From an uncultured bacterium (GTDB lineage: Bacteria > Cyanobacteriota > Vampirovibrionia > Gastranaerophilales > Gastranaerophilaceae), in assembly GCA_949293185.1 (NCBI GenBank), contig CASFCQ010000007.1, positions 1-46,054 on the forward strand: 46,054 nt of DNA. The letters run 5' to 3'. A model generated the notes under the pieces. The model was not told the origin of the DNA. It saw only the letters and a list, made by a program, of their open reading frames with translations, and ran no database searches. Below, piece after piece: positions 33,037 to 40,817 of the stretch. Both the position numbers and the translations under genes were made by a program. Every line of letters starts with the position of its first letter. Position 1 is the stretch's first letter.

Positions 33037-33582
33037 TTAATGAACTGTATTATCAGGTGATAGAGCTTCAGGTTGTTGAGTTTCTTCTGGAGGTTGGACA
33101 GACTTTACCTTTTTGTCATCAATTTTGTTTTCATTTTTCTTTTTGGTTTCTTTTGCTGCCTTTTTGGATTTTTTTAAATCTTTTTTATATTTTCTATTTG
33201 TATCCAGACGGCAATCATTAATTAATTTTTTGTAATACATTTCTTTTTCGGTCGGATCTGCTATTTTTTCAGCTTCTAACAGACCATTTTCAAATTTTAT
33301 TTTTTTGTCATAGTAACCTTTGTTCTTTAACTTTGTTGTAGAGTGAACAATCATAGGGATACCTATGGGTGCTGTTATCAACAGATCAGTTAAAAATATA
33401 CCGGCAGAAAGTTCAGCAATTGATTTCCCTCTTGAAAAATTACGCGGATTTTCATATTTTTTAGGGACATAATCATTCCAAACAGGTTTTTCTACTTCTT
33501 TTTTTGCTGTATCTGTAGCATAGGCACATAAGCTTGAACAACATAATGTTAGACAAATACATAAATTTAAAAATTTTTTCAT
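33037..33582 (-). CDS. Exported Lys-rich hypothetical protein
   Basis: 181 residues from ATG 33582 (GGA 7 bases upstream); a TTG at 33594 would add four. Signal peptide MKKFLNLCICLTLCCSSLCA ending AYA-TD. A second hydrophobic stretch (IAELSAGIFLTDLLITAPIG, about 56-80) may insert in a membrane. Then a charged helical part, a Lys block (DLKKSKKAAKETKKKNENK) and a Pro/Glu tail. It starts about 15 bases after speE ends on the same strand, so the two are probably co-transcribed. No family recognised. Confidence 0.7.
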   Translation of the reverse strand: MKKFLNLCICLTLCCSSLCAYATDTAKKEVEKPVWNDYVPKKYENPRNFSRGKSIAELSAGIFLTDLLITAPIGIPMIVHSTTKLKNKGYYDKKIKFENGLLEAEKIADPTEKEMYYKKLINDCRLDTNRKYKKDLKKSKKAAKETKKKNENKIDDKKVKSVQPPEETQQPEALSPDNTVH

Positions 33583-33596
33583 AAATTTATCCAATA

Positions 33597-34436
33597 TTAC
33601 TTAACCAGTTCTTTAACAAAGTTAGGCAGAGCAAAACGAGCAAGATGATATTCTTTGTTGTAAATTTTGCACTGTTTTGTAATTTTTTCCGCTCTTGCTT
33701 CGTCTATGTAGCTTAGCGGTTTAACTGTTTCCGAGCAGAAGCACCAGCTCCAGTATCCTCCGGGATATGACGGTATCGGACCTGTAAATGTATCAACTAT
33801 CGGGAACACTTTTCTCAAAAGCGGATACATTTTTTTCATTTCTGCCTGATTAATGAAAGGTGATTCTGATTGTGCAGCCATGATGCCGCCTTCTTTAAGG
33901 GCTTCTTTTACGTTTGTGTAAAATTCTTCCGTAAAGAGACCTTCACCGGGTCCCATAGGGTCTGTTGAGTCTATTAAAATAACGTCATACTGTGCTTTTT
34001 TGTCTTTTATAAATTCTATTGCGTCTTCAATTCTTACCTCGACTTTCGGGTTATCGAGTTCGCAGCCGATAGTGGGGAGGAATTTTTTGCATGCATCTAC
34101 GACCATACCGTCAATTTCGCAAAGCACAACCTTTTTGACTGTGTCGTGTTTTAAAACTTCTCTTATTGTTCCGCCGTCGCCTCCGCCGATAACGAGAACA
34201 GATTCAGGATTTTTGTGATTAATCATTGGAATGTGGGATATCATTTCATGGTAATAAAATTCATCACGCTCTGTTGTCATCATCAATCCGTCTAAAGTAA
34301 GCACTCTGCCCATTGATTCCGTATCAAAAATATCGACCTTTTGAAATTCTGATTGTCCGCTGAACAAAGTTTCTTTAACCGTCATACAGCAGCCAAAACC
34401 GTCTTTGCTGAGTTCGCAATATCTCATATCCAACAT
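33597..34436 (-). CDS. speE: Polyamine aminopropyltransferase (spermidine synthase)
   Basis: 279 residues. It moves aminopropyl from decarboxylated S-adenosylmethionine to putrescine. Signatures: the YHEMISHIPMINHKNPESVL start of the Rossmann part, VIGGGDGGTIREVLKH, CEIDGMVVDACKKFLP, IEDAIEFI, and ILIDSTDPMGPGEGLF with the catalytic Asp region, then GPIPSYPGGYWSW. Normal length. A promoter -10 TATAAT with extended TG is at 34471-34476. SpeD is not in this window. Confidence 0.93.
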   Translation of the reverse strand: MLDMRYCELSKDGFGCCMTVKETLFSGQSEFQKVDIFDTESMGRVLTLDGLMMTTERDEFYYHEMISHIPMINHKNPESVLVIGGGDGGTIREVLKHDTVKKVVLCEIDGMVVDACKKFLPTIGCELDNPKVEVRIEDAIEFIKDKKAQYDVILIDSTDPMGPGEGLFTEEFYTNVKEALKEGGIMAAQSESPFINQAEMKKMYPLLRKVFPIVDTFTGPIPSYPGGYWSWCFCSETVKPLSYIDEARAEKITKQCKIYNKEYHLARFALPNFVKELVK

Positions 34437-34461
34437 AGTTTGTCCTCTTCTTAACTGATAA

Positions 34462-34528
34462 GTGTTTTAGATTATAACACAATATGAAAAAAATGAATTA
34501 CGGGCAACACAGTTTTTTAAAATGTGTT
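34462..34528. promoter_or_regulatory. Divergent speE / Fur-family control region
   Basis: Two inverted repeats overlap the likely promoters: GTGTT-N9-AACAC (about 34462-34480), on the speE -10 at 34471-34476, and AACACA-N11-TGTGTT (34506-34528) just before the Fur-family gene. They share the half-site TGTGTT/GTGTT and could be sites of the adjacent regulator. Confidence 0.4.
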
Positions 34529-34550
34529 AAAATTTCTGTAGAGGGAAAGT

Positions 34551-34985
34551 ATGCAAAAACAAATCTCAGAAAAACTAAAAGGGCTAAGAGCTTCCAAAAA
34601 CAGAGATGAAGTTATCTATCTTCTCCAAAAACAATCTGCACCTATGGCAGTGGATGATATTTATGAATGTATAAAGAAAACTAATAACAAAATTTCGCTC
34701 TCTACAATATACAGAATAATAGAAAAACTTGTTAATCTGAATATCGTGCACAAAGTTATGACTCTTGATGATAATAAGGCGTTATACGAACTTGTAAAAG
34801 ATTCGCATACCCATCATCATTATTTGATTTGTGTTAAATGCAAAAAAATGATACCGATTGACGACTGTCCTGTAAAAGAGCTTGAAAAAAGTCTTGCTGA
34901 TAAAACGGGTTTTAATATTACAGGGCATAAATTTGAACTATACGGCGAATGCAAAAACTGTGCACGTAAACATAAGAAAGATTAA
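34551..34985 (+). CDS. Fur-family metal/peroxide-responsive regulator
   Basis: 144 residues. A winged helix (VIYLLQKQSAPMAVDDIYEC, SLSTIYRIIEKLVNLNIV) is followed by a metal-binding dimer domain: His-rich SHTHHHYLICVKCKKMI with Cys94/Cys97 and the second pair CKNC (Cys134/Cys137), a structural zinc site. Which metal or signal it senses (iron, zinc, manganese or peroxide) cannot be told from the motifs. AGAGGGAAAG precedes the ATG. Targets are not known; a candidate palindrome lies upstream. Confidence 0.85.
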   Translation: MQKQISEKLKGLRASKNRDEVIYLLQKQSAPMAVDDIYECIKKTNNKISLSTIYRIIEKLVNLNIVHKVMTLDDNKALYELVKDSHTHHHYLICVKCKKMIPIDDCPVKELEKSLADKTGFNITGHKFELYGECKNCARKHKKD

Positions 34986-35004
34986 TTATATTTTTTGCTG
35001 CAAT

Positions 35005-36324
35005 TTATAATTTTACCTGATTACCCAGTGCAATGAGCTTGTTAACTGTATCTTCATAGGGCGAAGCTTCGTCCACTTTTTGCTGTAAAAAGTCGTTAAT
35101 TTTTGGCATAAGCTTTATTGCCTGATCTGTTACAGGGTCTGCTCCGTTAACGTAAGCTCCGATGTTTATTAAATCTTCATTCTTTTTGTATGCAGCAAGC
35201 AGTGTCCTTATTTTTCCTGCTGCAGTTGTGTGGTCTTTTGTTGTAACCTCTTTCATTACACGGCTGACGCTTTGCAGCACGTCCACTGCCGGATAGTGGT
35301 TTTTGTGCGCCAGTTCTCTTGAAAGCATAATGTGACCGTCAAGGATGCTTCTTGCCGTGTCTGAGATGGGCTCGTTAAAGTCATCACCTTCAACAAGCAC
35401 CGTATAAAGTCCCGTGATTGTACCGTATTCGTTGCTGCCGGCTCTTTCAAGCAGTTTTGGCATAAGGGCAAAAACAGAAGGCGTGTAGCCTCTTGTTGCC
35501 GGCGGTTCGCCTACGGCAAGCCCTACTTCTCTTTGCGCCATAGCGATACGGGTTACACTGTCGAGCATAAACAAGACATCTTTGCCCTGATCTCTGAAAT
35601 ATTCCGCAATTGCTGTGGCAACAAAACCCGCTTTTATTTTTACAAGCGATGGCTGCTCTGATGTGGCAACGACAACTATCGAACGTTTCATTCCTTCAGG
35701 ACCAAGCGTTGTTTCTATAAACTCTCTTACTTCACGGCCTCGTTCACCGATAAGAGCAATAACGTTAAGGTCTGCATTTGTGTTTTTTGCCATCATAGCA
35801 AGGGTGGTACTTTTGCCGACACCAGAACCTGCAAATATACCGAGCCTTTGTCCTTTGCCGGCAGTAATAAATCCGTCTATAGACCTTATACCTAAAGACA
35901 GCGGTGTTCTGATTAACTGTCTTGCCAGCGGGTTAATGATATCTGTTTGTGTGGAGTACAATGACTGTGAGTTAATATCTCCGAGATTGTCAATCGGTCT
36001 GCCGAGTCCGTCTAATACTCTGCCTAAAAGCTGTGGTCCGACTTTTATTTTCATTGACCCGCCGGTATTGATTACTACAGCTCCCGGCATAAGTCCGTCC
36101 ATTGACCCCAGAGGCATGAGTAAAATTTTGCCGGTTTTAAAACCTACGACTTCTGCCCAGATAGGCTGTGCATCCAGTTTGTTGTAAATATAACACAGGT
36201 CGCCTATACTGGCTTGAGGACCGTCGGCTTCTATTATAAGCCCGATAATTTGTATGACTTTTCCGACCTCTTGCAGGGTGTTTGTTTTATTAATTATGTT
36301 TTTATATCGAGTCAGGTTTATCAT
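35005..36324 (-). CDS. fliI: Flagellar export ATPase FliI
   Basis: 439 residues, hexameric ATPase of the flagellar type III export gate. Walker A GIFAGSGVGKSTTLAMM, IGERGREVREFIE, Walker B DVLFMLDSVTRIAMAQREV, and the GEPPATRGYTPSVFALMPKL block typical of FliI/YscN. The N-terminal barrel begins VGKVIQIIGLIIEADGPQAS. It overlaps fliH by 23 bases and ends the fliFGHI run. Confidence 0.95.
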   Translation of the reverse strand: MINLTRYKNIINKTNTLQEVGKVIQIIGLIIEADGPQASIGDLCYIYNKLDAQPIWAEVVGFKTGKILLMPLGSMDGLMPGAVVINTGGSMKIKVGPQLLGRVLDGLGRPIDNLGDINSQSLYSTQTDIINPLARQLIRTPLSLGIRSIDGFITAGKGQRLGIFAGSGVGKSTTLAMMAKNTNADLNVIALIGERGREVREFIETTLGPEGMKRSIVVVATSEQPSLVKIKAGFVATAIAEYFRDQGKDVLFMLDSVTRIAMAQREVGLAVGEPPATRGYTPSVFALMPKLLERAGSNEYGTITGLYTVLVEGDDFNEPISDTARSILDGHIMLSRELAHKNHYPAVDVLQSVSRVMKEVTTKDHTTAAGKIRTLLAAYKKNEDLINIGAYVNGADPVTDQAIKLMPKINDFLQQKVDEASPYEDTVNKLIALGNQVKL

Positions 36325-37099
36325 TTATGTTTTCGTCAATATTATCAAGTTCTTTGGCAAGTTCACGCTCGTTTGTTGAATTTAGTTCTTCAAAGAGTTT
36401 TTGTGAGAGCTGCTCAATCTGTGCGCTTACACGGGCGTCTACTCTTGAACCGACAGATTCTACAATCGTTCCGTCGGGTGATATTGAATTGTCTTCAATA
36501 ATTTTTATGGACTCTAATGTATGAATTTTTTCTTTAATTTCGTCCGAGATTGCATAAATCTTTTCCGCCATTTGCGGATTGACTATGATTGTGACATTTT
36601 CTTTTTCTTTTAGCTGTGAAATTGCATTTTGTACAATATTTTCAAGGGTTTTGTTGTCCAACATAAGCTGTTTTTTGCATATTTTTTCGGAAATATTCAA
36701 AACAAGGTCAAGAATATCCGTATGCAATGATTTAATTATTCTGTGTTTTATATCGAATTCGCATTTTGCAAAGTTGTTAACGTTTTCGATTATGTCCTGT
36801 AACTCTTGTGTAATCTTTTGCTGACCGTCAGCGTAGCCTTCTTCATACCCCTGACGTCTCGCGTCTGCGGTGATTTGTTCTTTTGAATTCTCAGCTTCAG
36901 CTGTTGCCTGTGCAATTTTATCGCTGCACTGCCGGTTCGTCCGGTCAATTAACTCCTGAGCGCGCTTTTTTGCTTCTGCGATTATGGAATCCGCAATAAG
37001 CTGCGCGTCTGTAATTTCTTTATTTAATATTTTTTTCCCTTCGGAACTTAGCACAAATGAATTGCCGAAGTTGACATTCTCGCTTTTAATTCTACTCAA
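36302..37099 (-). CDS. fliH: Flagellar assembly protein FliH
   Basis: 265 residues. The regulator that binds FliI and docks it to the C ring. A long N-terminal coiled coil (AQLIADSIIAEAKKRAQELI onward) with a GYEEGYADGQQ segment, followed by the conserved C-terminal domain (ILDLVLNISEKICKKQL, TIIVNPQMAEKI, SISPDGTIVESVGSRVDARV). The DGTIVES/VDARV block is typical of FliH/YscL. It overlaps fliG by 8 bases. Confidence 0.88.
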   Translation of the reverse strand: MSRIKSENVNFGNSFVLSSEGKKILNKEITDAQLIADSIIAEAKKRAQELIDRTNRQCSDKIAQATAEAENSKEQITADARRQGYEEGYADGQQKITQELQDIIENVNNFAKCEFDIKHRIIKSLHTDILDLVLNISEKICKKQLMLDNKTLENIVQNAISQLKEKENVTIIVNPQMAEKIYAISDEIKEKIHTLESIKIIEDNSISPDGTIVESVGSRVDARVSAQIEQLSQKLFEELNSTNERELAKELDNIDENINDKPDSI

Positions 37100-38117
37100 T
37101 GTATTCGTCCTCAGCTGAATCTCTTGTTATGATGATTTCACCGGCAGATTCCAGAGCACGGATAATACCGACAATTTTTGTTTGTTTTTCCTGAACTTCT
37201 TTTGCTCTTACAGGACCCATGTATTCTAGTTCTTCTTTTAACATTGCCTGAGCACGTTCTGACATGTTGCTGTAGATTCTTTCTTTTAATTCTTCACGAA
37301 CGCCTTTAAGAGATATAGCTAAATCTCTCATATCTACTTCACGTATAATTCTTTGAATAGCGTTATCTTTAAGCTGGATAATATCTTCAAATACGAACAT
37401 CAGCTCTCTTACGCCTTCCGCAAGTTCAAGGTTTTTAACTTCAAGATATTCCAGTACGTTCTTTTCCGTTGCACGGTCAGAGCGGTTCAATATGTTTGCC
37501 AGTGCACCGACACCGCCTGCTTTAGAAAAGTCTTGAGCTACAACCGAGGAGAATTTGCTTTCCACAATTTTTTCGATTTCCGAAATAATTTCAGGGTTTG
37601 TTGAACTCATATCAGCAATTTTAAAGGCAACCTGAGCCTGAACATCAGGCGGAAGGCTGTTCAAAACTTTTGCCGAGCTTTCCGGTTTTAAATATGCAAG
37701 AATCAACGCAATCAATTGAGGGTTTTCGTTTTGAAACGATGTTGCCAGCTGTGACGGGTCAGCGTCGTTAAAAAATTGAAACGGGTTAGTTGTCAACAGA
37801 TTAACCAGTCTGCCCAGCATTTGCTGCGCCTGATCAGCGCCGTATGCTTTTTCTAAAATTGTTCTGGCGTATTGTGTGCCGCCTGATGAAAGGTAATCGC
37901 TTGCGAGAAACAAAGAGTGGAATTCCTCCAGAACACGGTTTAAGATTTCTGTCGGCACTTTATTTAAGCTTGCAATATCAAAAGTGATTTGTTCAAGTAT
38001 ATCATCATCTTTTATATGTTTTAACACTTCCGAAGCCGTATTTGGACCAAGCGCAATCAATAATGCTGCGACTTTTTGCCTTTGTGTCATGGATTCATAT
38101 GTTAATTCACTTACCAT
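37092..38117 (-). CDS. fliG: Flagellar motor switch protein FliG
   Basis: 341 residues, the C-ring protein that contacts the stator and FliF. Domain order is normal: N-terminal (QRQKVAALLIALGPNTASEV), middle with PEDI-type NPQLIALILAYLKPESSAKV (EHPQ equivalent), and C-terminal torque helix region (FVFEDIIQLKDNAIQRIIRE, SLKGVREELKERIYSNMSER). It has the charged residues that interact with MotA. Located 7 bases after fliF. Confidence 0.95.
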   Translation of the reverse strand: MVSELTYESMTQRQKVAALLIALGPNTASEVLKHIKDDDILEQITFDIASLNKVPTEILNRVLEEFHSLFLASDYLSSGGTQYARTILEKAYGADQAQQMLGRLVNLLTTNPFQFFNDADPSQLATSFQNENPQLIALILAYLKPESSAKVLNSLPPDVQAQVAFKIADMSSTNPEIISEIEKIVESKFSSVVAQDFSKAGGVGALANILNRSDRATEKNVLEYLEVKNLELAEGVRELMFVFEDIIQLKDNAIQRIIREVDMRDLAISLKGVREELKERIYSNMSERAQAMLKEELEYMGPVRAKEVQEKQTKIVGIIRALESAGEIIITRDSAEDEYIE

Positions 38118-38124
38118 TGTTTAA

Positions 38125-39711
38125 TTAATCCTTAATGTATGAAATAAGTAGTTTTGCCGCTTCGGACGGGTCTGACATAATTGTGTCTGTCAGGTCGGTT
38201 TTGAGTTTATCAAGTTCCGGATTCAGTTTAGCTTCAATTTGCGGCAATGCTTCGACCTCAAATTTATCAATCAGATTATCAGTAATAGCCTGCTGCTGTT
38301 CCTGATAACGTGATTCAAAGTCATCAATGCTTTCATCCGATTTGCCGAATAATGAACGGAATATAAACAATGCAACAAGACCGAGCACAAGTATAACAAA
38401 CATAGGAATGAGTTTGTTGATAACGATTTCTTGAGTTTTTTCTTTTTGTATTGCTTTGGCTTCTGCGGTTTCTGCTGCTTTGTCTGCATCTTTAGCGGAA
38501 AATTCAAGGCTTGTTACGTTAATTACATCGCCTCTTGCTGTGTCAGCTCCGCTTGCGGAAGCAATTAATTTTTCCAGTTCTGTTTTTTCTTCCGAAGTTA
38601 AAATCTTATTTACAGCAACGGCAATGGTCATTCTTTTTACAGTGCCGGGCGCATAAACAATCTGCTTAATTTCTTTAGATACGCTGTATGTAGAAGCTGT
38701 TTTTTGTTTCTGGTAATTAAGATTTCTCGGCTGGGCTGTATTTTGCGGGTTAACAGCAGGTGGATTGTTTGTACCTGTCATTGCCCCTGTTGTATTTGGA
38801 TACGGATTTTCGTAGTTTTCGGATTCCGTCTGGGTAGAAGTAAGCACACCCTGTTGAGAATCACCGACCGGCATGTAGCTTTCTATTGTAGAGCGTGTTG
38901 AATTAAAGTCAATATCGGCGCTTACCTGAACAGACGCATTGTCTGCGCCAACAATTTTGTCCAGAACACTCTGGATTTTTTTTGCGGTCTGGTTTTCAAA
39001 ATTTGTTTTGTATGTTTCTATGTCGTTTGAATTTTTTTCTATATCATCAGACAGGTTGTTGCCGGATTGGTCTGTTAAAAACACTTTTTCCGGTGTTAAT
39101 CTCGGGATTGCGTAAGCAACAAGGTTTTTAATTGCTTTTATTTGAGAGGTTTTAAGCTTGTATCCAGGCTCTAAGATAAGCATGACAGACGCAGTCGGGA
39201 CTTCATCTCTTTCTTGAAACACCGAGCGTTCAGGGTCAGCAATTTGTACACGGGCTTTTCTTACGCCGCTCATTTTTTCGATAGAACGGGTTAACTCTCC
39301 CTGATAGATTCTTTGTTTTGTAAGTTTGTTTTTAAAATCTGTTGAACCGAGCTGCATATCATCCAGCAGTTCAAATCCCGGAGATGAATCCTGTATCAAA
39401 TCGTTTTCTGCAACGTAAATTCTCAACTCGTCCTGCAGTTCTTGCGGAACAAGAACTGATTTTTTGTCTTGAGAGAGTTTGTAGGCGTATCCGCTTTTCT
39501 TTAAACTTTCAGACACTGCAGCAGCGTCTTGGGGTGATAAATCAGAGTATAGAACAGACCAATTCGGTTCCATGGATTTCATTATAAAAAATCCTGAAAT
39601 TATCAGTGTAGCAGCACTGAGTACGACTATTCCGAATTTTTGTCCCGCATCTAAGCCGTTCCATAATTTTGTTATGTCATCTAAAAACAGCTTAAAATAA
39701 TTGTTTTCCAA
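38125..39711 (-). CDS. fliF: Flagellar MS-ring protein FliF
   Basis: 528 residues. Two membrane segments (about 24-45 and 435-455) flank the periplasmic ring-building motifs (NWSVLYSDLSPQDAAAVSES, SSPGFELLDDMQLGSTDFKN, KARVQIADPERSVF, and ASVMLILEPG). The C-terminal tail (DPSEAAKLLISYIKD) binds FliG. Start is TTG at 39711 with AAGGGGA 7 bases upstream. It is the first gene of fliFGHI. Confidence 0.94.
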   Translation of the reverse strand: MENNYFKLFLDDITKLWNGLDAGQKFGIVVLSAATLIISGFFIMKSMEPNWSVLYSDLSPQDAAAVSESLKKSGYAYKLSQDKKSVLVPQELQDELRIYVAENDLIQDSSPGFELLDDMQLGSTDFKNKLTKQRIYQGELTRSIEKMSGVRKARVQIADPERSVFQERDEVPTASVMLILEPGYKLKTSQIKAIKNLVAYAIPRLTPEKVFLTDQSGNNLSDDIEKNSNDIETYKTNFENQTAKKIQSVLDKIVGADNASVQVSADIDFNSTRSTIESYMPVGDSQQGVLTSTQTESENYENPYPNTTGAMTGTNNPPAVNPQNTAQPRNLNYQKQKTASTYSVSKEIKQIVYAPGTVKRMTIAVAVNKILTSEEKTELEKLIASASGADTARGDVINVTSLEFSAKDADKAAETAEAKAIQKEKTQEIVINKLIPMFVILVLGLVALFIFRSLFGKSDESIDDFESRYQEQQQAITDNLIDKFEVEALPQIEAKLNPELDKLKTDLTDTIMSDPSEAAKLLISYIKD

Positions 39712-39926
39712 TTTATCCCCTTTGTGTCTTGATTATAAACTTTTTAATTTTATCTTTCCGATGGCGAGTTTGTATACATACTATTCACCTATATTAAAAA
39801 TATAGACTATTTTTCAGACTGATTCAAATATGTTAAATTACGTTAAATTCGTTTCATCTCACTAAACAACAGCCTAAAATATTTACAATTCTTAATGTGC
39901 TTGTTTTTGCATGAAAACATGGGTGC

Positions 39927-39967
39927 TGACATGGTTTGCATGGTTTTAAAACTCTGAAATCATGTCA
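39927..39967. repeat. Hairpin in the fliF upstream gap
   Basis: TGACATGGTTT (39927-39937) pairs with AAATCATGTCA (39957-39967), 11 bp with one G-T. It is the clearest structure in the 506-base gap 39712-40217, which also holds a -10 like TATAAT for fliF on the minus strand (39732-39737) and the palindromic TTGTATACATA near 39770-39780. No convincing gene is visible there. Confidence 0.45.
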
Positions 39968-40217
39968 CAGATTATGATACGCGTACTTAAAACCCCTAAA
40001 ATGCCTAAGTTGCAAGCGAATCGAGAGTTGAAATAAAACGTAACAATTCCGTGTAATTGCCTTGTAAAAAGGGTTTTTGACTATATAATAAAAAAAGAAC
40101 TTGTTTTTCGGCAATTATGCACGATTTACAAACGAACTTTAAAAATTGGGGAATGGTCCTGTTTGGAGATGAATTGTTAATATGGAAGGACAGGGGCAAA
40201 TTCGGGAGGAACGTTAA

Positions 40218-40436
40218 GTGTTAAGAAGCAGAGATATGGGAAGATCTATAGCTGTAAGAAGATGGACTAATACAGCGTTGGAATGTTATAAAAGAGGTTG
40301 TGTGTGCGAAGGATGTTTTTATACAGACTTTTTTAACGGCACATCGCAAAAATGCCAGATGAAAGCATCTGTTCTCGAGCTTGTTAGAGTTCTCGGCAAG
40401 CCGGATGTTGATATCCCTCAGGTGTTGTCTGAATAA
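40218..40436 (+). CDS. Small Cys-rich protein, hypothetical
   Basis: 72 residues from GTG at 40218, chosen because GGAGG lies 8 bases upstream; an internal ATG at 40236 is the alternative. Four Cys in ECYKRGCVCEGCFY plus KCQMK near the middle suggest a metal- or cluster-binding minidomain, followed by SVLELVRVLGKPDV. I recall similar small CxxC proteins ending in M-K-x-x-V-L-E-L-V-R in anaerobic Firmicutes, but none with a known job. It is the first of a run of small plus-strand genes before glmS. Confidence 0.7.
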   Translation: MLRSRDMGRSIAVRRWTNTALECYKRGCVCEGCFYTDFFNGTSQKCQMKASVLELVRVLGKPDVDIPQVLSE

Positions 40437-40478
40437 GTGATATAATTTTATCGTAGATAATTGAACACGGGGTGTTTT

Positions 40479-40664
40479 GTGTACGATAATCCTTCCGTTA
40501 AAAATTTTGTTGGTGTAATGTTTACATGCTGTAATGTGTATGGCAGAGTTTACAAAAACAAAGAAGGTACGGCATATGTCGGCAGGTGTCCTAAATGTTT
40601 GAAGCCTATAAGGTTGAAAATTGGTGAGGGCGGTGTTGAGTCGAGATTTTTTTATGCCGGATAA
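40479..40664 (+). CDS. Small zinc-ribbon-like protein, hypothetical
   Basis: 61 residues from GTG 40479 (GGGG 6-8 bases upstream; the frame is open upstream to a TTG). FTCCNVYGRVYKNKEGTAYV then GRCPKCLKPIRLKIGEGG resembles a two-Cys-pair ribbon (CC...CPKC). The sequence is compact and basic, with a conserved-looking end ESRFFYAG. It follows the Cys-rich 72-residue gene by 42 bases; both may be one operon. Function unknown. Confidence 0.7.
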   Translation: MYDNPSVKNFVGVMFTCCNVYGRVYKNKEGTAYVGRCPKCLKPIRLKIGEGGVESRFFYAG

Positions 40665-40817
40665 TTTTGTGTAGCATAATTTTTCTATTTGTCAGTTATT
40701 TGCAGAAAAAAATCTTTATAAATTATTAATTTCAATGGTCTTTTCAAAAACGGTTTTTTGAAATAGAATCTTATAATTAAAAGATTTGTTAGAAGTTAAT
40801 TGAGGATTTTATAAGAT

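Noticed and set aside
35615..36187. 190-residue ORF opposite fliI
   Set aside because: Pure antisense shadow of a conserved ATPase gene.
40005..40199. 64-residue minus ORF in the gap upstream of fliF
   Set aside because: No ribosome site, no recognisable protein character; AT-rich gap with hairpins.
40665..40817. glmS ribozyme/riboswitch
   Set aside because: The leader is about 150 bases, AT-rich, with one weak hairpin; conserved ribozyme core not seen.
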